A stretch of 60,000 bases of DNA from Membranipora membranacea (taxonomy: Eukaryota; Bryozoa; Gymnolaemata; Cheilostomatida; Membraniporidae). This document shows, one piece after another, positions 55,432 to 60,000 of this stretch. The number at the start of each line of letters is the position of its first letter. Position 1 is the first letter of the stretch. Both the position numbers and the translations under genes were made by a program. The notes under the pieces were generated by a model. It saw only the letters and a list, made by a program, of their open reading frames with translations, was not told the origin of the DNA and made no database searches. Where the stretch lies: the NCBI GenBank assembly GCA_914767715.1, contig OU612074.1:5101501-5161500 (forward strand), in the 5' to 3' direction.

Positions 55432-58275
55432 CTATCGTGATTGTTGAGTGTTCTGTGAGTAACACTTGGCCTTAAACTTACTGATAATTCCTGAGAAAGT
55501 AACCAATCCAGTTACAATCCCAGAGAGAGAAGCCATTCCTCCTGAGAGGAGAATGCCAAATTTCAAACTCATATTGACTGCAACATAACCTACAATAATA
55601 AAGAGAATGCAAGTAATAAGAATTGGTCTGAACATGTTTTGGTGGAGCACAAAATCTAAAATTTGCGAATAATTCCTGTTTTACAACATAGGAAAAAGGT
55701 TGGTCTTTCAAAACTTTCATTAATTTGAACAGCATTTTAGCCTACCTGCTGAAGGTGGACCAGAAAGACCTCCAATTCCTTCCATAGAAGATTCAAGTCC
55801 ATAGGCTAAAGCCATGTCACCGGTACCAACCAATTCTGATGCCAAATTAACAATATTTCCATTCAGTAAGCCGTAACACAACCCACACCCACCAAACAAC
55901 ACCAGGTAACCTGTCTGTAATTGACAAAAGAATACCTTTGTTGTGAAACGAAATCTAGTTAATAGTTGAGGACTTCAAATAATATTTGATCATTCTCATA
56001 ACACCTAGAGTTGAAAAAATTAAATTCTCCAGAATGTGACATTGCAATACTATGATAAATGTTTTAGATTTCTTAGACTCGGGAAAGAACTTACCTTACT
56101 CGCTGCCTGGACTGCTACGATCATAAACACCCCTACCCCGGTGGTTGAGATCGAGTATGGTAAGAGGGTACTGTACTCCATTTTCAGGACATGTGTTATA
56201 AGGATTAGAATATTACCAATCATCGACATGACTCCAAACATGGCCGGCCCACTTCCTGCCTCGCTCAGAGACAGAGATAGGTCATTCATTGCAAACTTCT
56301 CAATGAGAGTGAAAAATCCGGACAATCCAAACTTTTTTAAGAATCCGTTCCAAACATATGCCCAGACCTGAAACAGAGAACCCTGGAGATAAGTTTGTTT
56401 TTAATCTGCACTAACCTTCAGAGTTTAGGCTTAGGGTCACTGAATAGTTTAACATGCTCTGCAAGGGTTGAATCACATGCATCTGTTTACGGAGTCAGTA
56501 AGTGTTTAGTTCAAATTTTTGATCCACTGAGGGATATAGTAAACCATCCTACATCCTGTGTGGTAGTGTTTCTAAGATGAATAAACAATTCAATTCTGGT
56601 GTTTTGAAGTGATATGGTGTTGATACTGTCCACATAACCACAGGTGTTTAAACTTAGGAGCAGAAAAACTACTACAGTAAATATATGTTATCTTAAAGAT
56701 GAAATCTCACTTTTAGATCAACTGCGATAAGTTTTAAGCTCTCGGAAATAGTCTTTCTCTCTGGAAGGTTTTCTTCTGGGACACAACCACCATCTTGTGA
56801 GTAAAAAATTACCCCAAGAAGATGGACCAGCATAAGAGGTGACAGTAATAACATTCCTTTGTTAAATCCGTAGGTAGCAAAAAGCCAACCACTTGGCATG
56901 GGTATGATTAAAAACCCAGCAGAGACTCCTAATATTGCAATACCTGTTGCAAGACGAAGTTTCGTCAGGTCGAAATGATAAATTAAGACGGCAAATAAAG
57001 TTCCTCGAATCAGAGCGAATCCTGCACCTGTCAACAATGAAAAGAAAAAATCTGTTGTAAACTATAAGCAAGAGGGAATATTCAACTCAGCATTGGTTAT
57101 CCATTGTCTGTCCATCAATTAGATGATTGGTTTCAATGAGGCATTCTTTAACTTTATCGATACTAACCGTTTACTACTCCAAAGAGTAAAACAACATGCC
57201 AGGGTTTGGTGGCAAACCAGCAAAGTCCAAGTCCAGATAATGCAAGGAACGCCCCCAACAGCTGAATCTTCCTCATACTGATTGATCTGGACAACAAAGG
57301 TGAACATGGACCTGTCAAAACAAATCATTCTAAAACGTTCAACATACTTATTGGATGGTGAAAAAGATAAAATACTTTTGTTCAAGTCATTTGAGTTGTA
57401 CTAATATTAAGAAACAAGATATTTTATCAGTTTGAGCATACAAAAAAAATAAGAACTATCATTAATCATAAATAAACCAAAATAGAACAATTTCTAATTT
57501 CAGGTTTAGCTATAGGAAATAAGTTAAATTTGATTGCCCATGTCCGTATCTGTGTGTTGAGTGAAATTGAGCCACAGGGCTTGTGATTGTTAATGATATG
57601 GCACCACTATCCAAATGAAGGAATGTCCAAAATTACACTGTGTTGCGAAAAAGTTTAATATGATTGTACAAGACATGACTATCAGAAATTCCAAAGTTAA
57701 CAATAGTTAAAAATGATGAAGAAAAATAATGTTCTAAATGCTTCCATTCCCTAGTAAATTTTAAAAGGATGGGTCCTTGCTACTTAATGCCTACTTATGA
57801 AACCTTTGCTGGTCGCATCAATGTAAACTGCAACTAATACATGTGCCTGTTGATGTTGTAGGGGGGTCTCAATATCAAATGTCAATTGCTGTACAAAATA
57901 GCCTCAATTGTGAAAGCACAAACAATGTGACAGAAAGTGATGTAAAACTAACAGCAATATATTATAACCTGTCCCTGACTTGTTTCTTATCCTCCACTAA
58001 CCTGCCATGAGGATGACAGCAGTGTGAATAGCTGCTGCCCAGCTGGCATCATCCAGTGGTATATTAAATCTAGAACCTATAGCCTCAGTAATGACACCAA
58101 CAATTCCAGAGTTAAATCCTGATGTGAGACTGTAACTCAGAAATGAGCTTCCTAACACCAGATACGGCCAGACTATATCTGTGAGTGTCCTTGGCTGGCT
58201 ATTACTTTCATGGTCAGTCTTGTCTTTTGACTGCCTTGACGTGTTTAGCAGCGGAAGAGACTCTTTATCTTCCAT
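55432..58275 (-). CDS. MFS transporter, monocarboxylate-transporter (SLC16)-like, copy C
   Basis: Six minus-strand exons: 58002-58275, 57168-57311, 56711-57027, 56095-56367, 55746-55914 and 55432-55589, giving 444 residues. The first five exons are 274, 144, 317, 273 and 169 nt, identical to copy A; only the last differs (158 against 125 nt), giving a longer tail ending KAKCYSQNTQQSR. The N-terminal MEDKESLPLL again has the acidic dileucine signal. Signature stretches match copy A: SYSLTSGFNSGIVGVI, DDASWAAAIHTA, KIQLLGAF, GAGFALIRGTLFAVL, and MFGVMSMIGN, which copy B has lost. Intron 4 has a normal GT donor. An acceptor (CTGCAG) two bases before the ATG shows a 5' UTR intron, as in copy A. 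Substrate unknown. Confidence 0.85.
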
Positions 58276-58771
58276 AACTGCAGGATAAGCAAAATAGACT
58301 GCAGAATTCAAAGGCTTTCAAATGCCTGCTCTTTAGTTGGCGTGCCAGTTGCCCAATAGGAAATGCAGCATTACCTTAAATATACCGCTACTTTAACCAT
58401 GTTGAGTAGAAGAGTGTAGATGTCACCATGTATTTATCAGTGTATTACCACTCAAGACCTAATGTTTTGTGCACGTCACAGAGTAGGATATACACTTCAA
58501 CATTCATTATAGTGCCTGGGGTTTCTGAGCCAGTTGGGAAAAAGCCTTTATCTGGCAATCTGCCAATTTCTCCTGTTACATAAGTTACAATGGAGATTTG
58601 TGATGCAGACACACCTACCTTATTATAGATCATAATGCATTCTGTATTTAACATTTATTCATTTTTGCTAGAATATATAGGCTATGATTTTTAATGTCGC
58701 CTGGATATTCAGCAAACCAGCGGAGCAGGCAGCCGGTCCCAAGCCCGGATAAAGGCAAAGGAGATCAAAGA

Positions 58772-58873
58772 ACATAGATAGGATAGTATTCATCAAAGAT
58801 GAACAAGGAACGATCATGAGTGCACTCATGATCGTTCCTTGATCATCTTTGATGAATACTATCCTATCTATGT
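58772..58873. repeat. 102-bp near-perfect palindrome, no loop
   Basis: ACATAGATAGGATAGTATTC at the left end is mirrored to 58873, with the centre GTG|CAC at 58822/58823. One mismatch in 51 pairs. Confidence 0.95.
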
Positions 58874-59200
58874 CCTAGATGCAAGAATAAACTTGATTTT
58901 CATGGTCTTTAAGTACCAAGTGAACCTGTAGCTGTATATTATTATTATTGTAATTATTATATTATTATTATATAATATGATTATATCTTATTGATTTTAT
59001 CCCTCAATAAGATTATTTAAACCCAATCCACGATGAGATGTCAGCTTTATTCACATGTTTTTAACGTTTTGCTCTATGTGGACAGCAGTGTATCAAACAA
59101 CGAATTTCGCAACATACTTATATGTGAGTGACAAATAAACCAAGCAATCATTGTGTTATCCCCAATGGACGACAAGAAAAAAATGTGAATAGACATTAAT

Positions 59201-59345
59201 TTTTTCTCATGTCAATTATTGCTACACAATCAAATGACTGCAACTTTACAAATTGGTTTATACTTTTATTTACGCAATGCGTGAAATAGACTTCAAGTAT
59301 AAAGAACACATTTCATTCATGGCAATAAGAGTTTTGGCGAAGAAT
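59201..59345. repeat. Direct repeat, copy 1
   Basis: Begins TTTTTCTCATGTCAATTATT and ends AAGAGTTTTGGCGAAGA. Copy 2 is at 59856-60000 with about 10% difference, spacing about 655 bp. Confidence 0.85.
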
Positions 59346-59855
59346 AGGACGCCGACGGGTTGGTGAATGCCGATTCACCCCAGCTGTGACAGTTTGAATT
59401 TTGGGTGATGGTTAGTCACACGTTCCAAGATTAGTCTCCAAACACAAACAGAAATCTCCAGATCGTGAGGATGATCGGTCTTAATCTGTGTAAGCGTTGG
59501 TCTCTAAATTGAAAAATTGAGTGCTCTACTGTAGCAGGTAATCCTGTGGCACTCTTCTCACACGTTCTACAACTAGAAAGAACATCATGTGAGTAACAAA
59601 TACAAGGTGATCGAAGGGGGGGGGATGGAGGGTTTCAAAAACTCGAGAGTACAGTGCTACCTTGTCTGAGGTAAAGAAAGGAAAGGAAAGCTAATGACCT
59701 TTGCCCAACATTAAATATCCTGATGATCAGCCAATCAGAATTCAGAGTTCCTTCAACAACCAAGCTGTGAGGAAAGCCTCATTAACCATGAGAAGCCAAC
59801 TCATAAATACACAATCAATTTTAATCTAAAAAATCCATTTTTTACAAAATGGTTA

Positions 59856-60000
59856 TTTTTTCTCATGTCAATTATTGCTACACAATCAAGTGGCTGCAAC
59901 TTTAAAAAATTGATTAATACTTTTAATTACGCAATGCGTGAAATAGACTTCAGGTATAAAGAACAAATTTCATTCAGGGCAATAAGAGTTTTGGCGAAGA
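59856..60000. repeat. Direct repeat, copy 2 (cut by window end)
   Basis: Same start and order as 59201-59345; the window ends inside or at the end of the repeat. Confidence 0.85.

Larger units (their letters stand above)
58312..60000. other. Upstream of copy C: palindrome and direct repeat, no gene
   Basis: Contains the palindrome at 58772-58873 and two copies of a 145-bp direct repeat (59201-59345, 59856-60000). The 5' UTR exon of copy C should lie here, but I could not place it. Confidence 0.5.

Overview
This is an AT-rich window from a eukaryotic genome. It holds multi-exon genes with GT-AG introns, introns in UTRs, TATA boxes, AATAAA signals, and a dense load of SINEs, TIR elements, a LINE remnant and rolling-circle-like elements. 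The domain repertoire (EGF, fucolectin-type F5/8C, fibronectin type II, WSC, purple acid phosphatase, carbohydrate sulfotransferase, monocarboxylate-type MFS carriers) points to an animal, most likely a marine or basal invertebrate. I cannot name the species. Exons were joined by hand from reading frame and splice phase; no transcript or database evidence was available.

Layout. 1-600: the 3' end of an Arg/Gly-rich secreted-protein gene. 1754-4725: a large foldback (palindromic) element, followed by a decayed LINE reverse transcriptase (about 5.4-6.3 kb). 10.0-11.7 kb: the complete tandem paralogue of the first gene, with signal peptide, charged low-complexity body, CxC motif at each end of the body and an intron just after the stop. 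14.5-16.4 kb, minus: an unidentified multi-exon gene, partial model. 17.1-20.9 kb, minus: a type II membrane protein with stalk, EGF and a fucolectin-type domain, with a phase 1-1 fibronectin type II exon lying inside the intron that splits the lectin domain. 22.4-25.2 kb: three Helentron-like elements, two inserted inside the third. 26.7-27.3 kb: an intronless secreted Gly/His repeat protein.

31.0-36.5 kb, plus: a six-exon Golgi-type carbohydrate sulfotransferase with both PAPS-binding motifs. 37.2-41.9 kb, plus: an eight-exon secreted WSC-domain plus purple acid phosphatase fusion with all metal-ligand motifs intact. 44.1-47.6 kb (plus), 49.3-52.0 kb (minus) and 55.4-58.3 kb (minus): three copies of an MFS transporter. 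The outer two are intact with identical lengths for the first five coding exons. The middle one is a pseudogene with a lost first exon, a 75-nt loss, a frameshift, a stop, and a SINE plus a TIR element in exon 3.

The genes do not form an obvious pathway. Several act at the cell surface or in the secretory route: lectin-like receptor, sulfotransferase, secreted phosphatase, secreted repeat proteins. The most unusual items are the lectin gene with its nested FN2 cassette, the WSC-phosphatase fusion, the nested Helentron-like stack, the roughly 3-kb foldback element with unequal arms, and the paired RG-rich secreted proteins.
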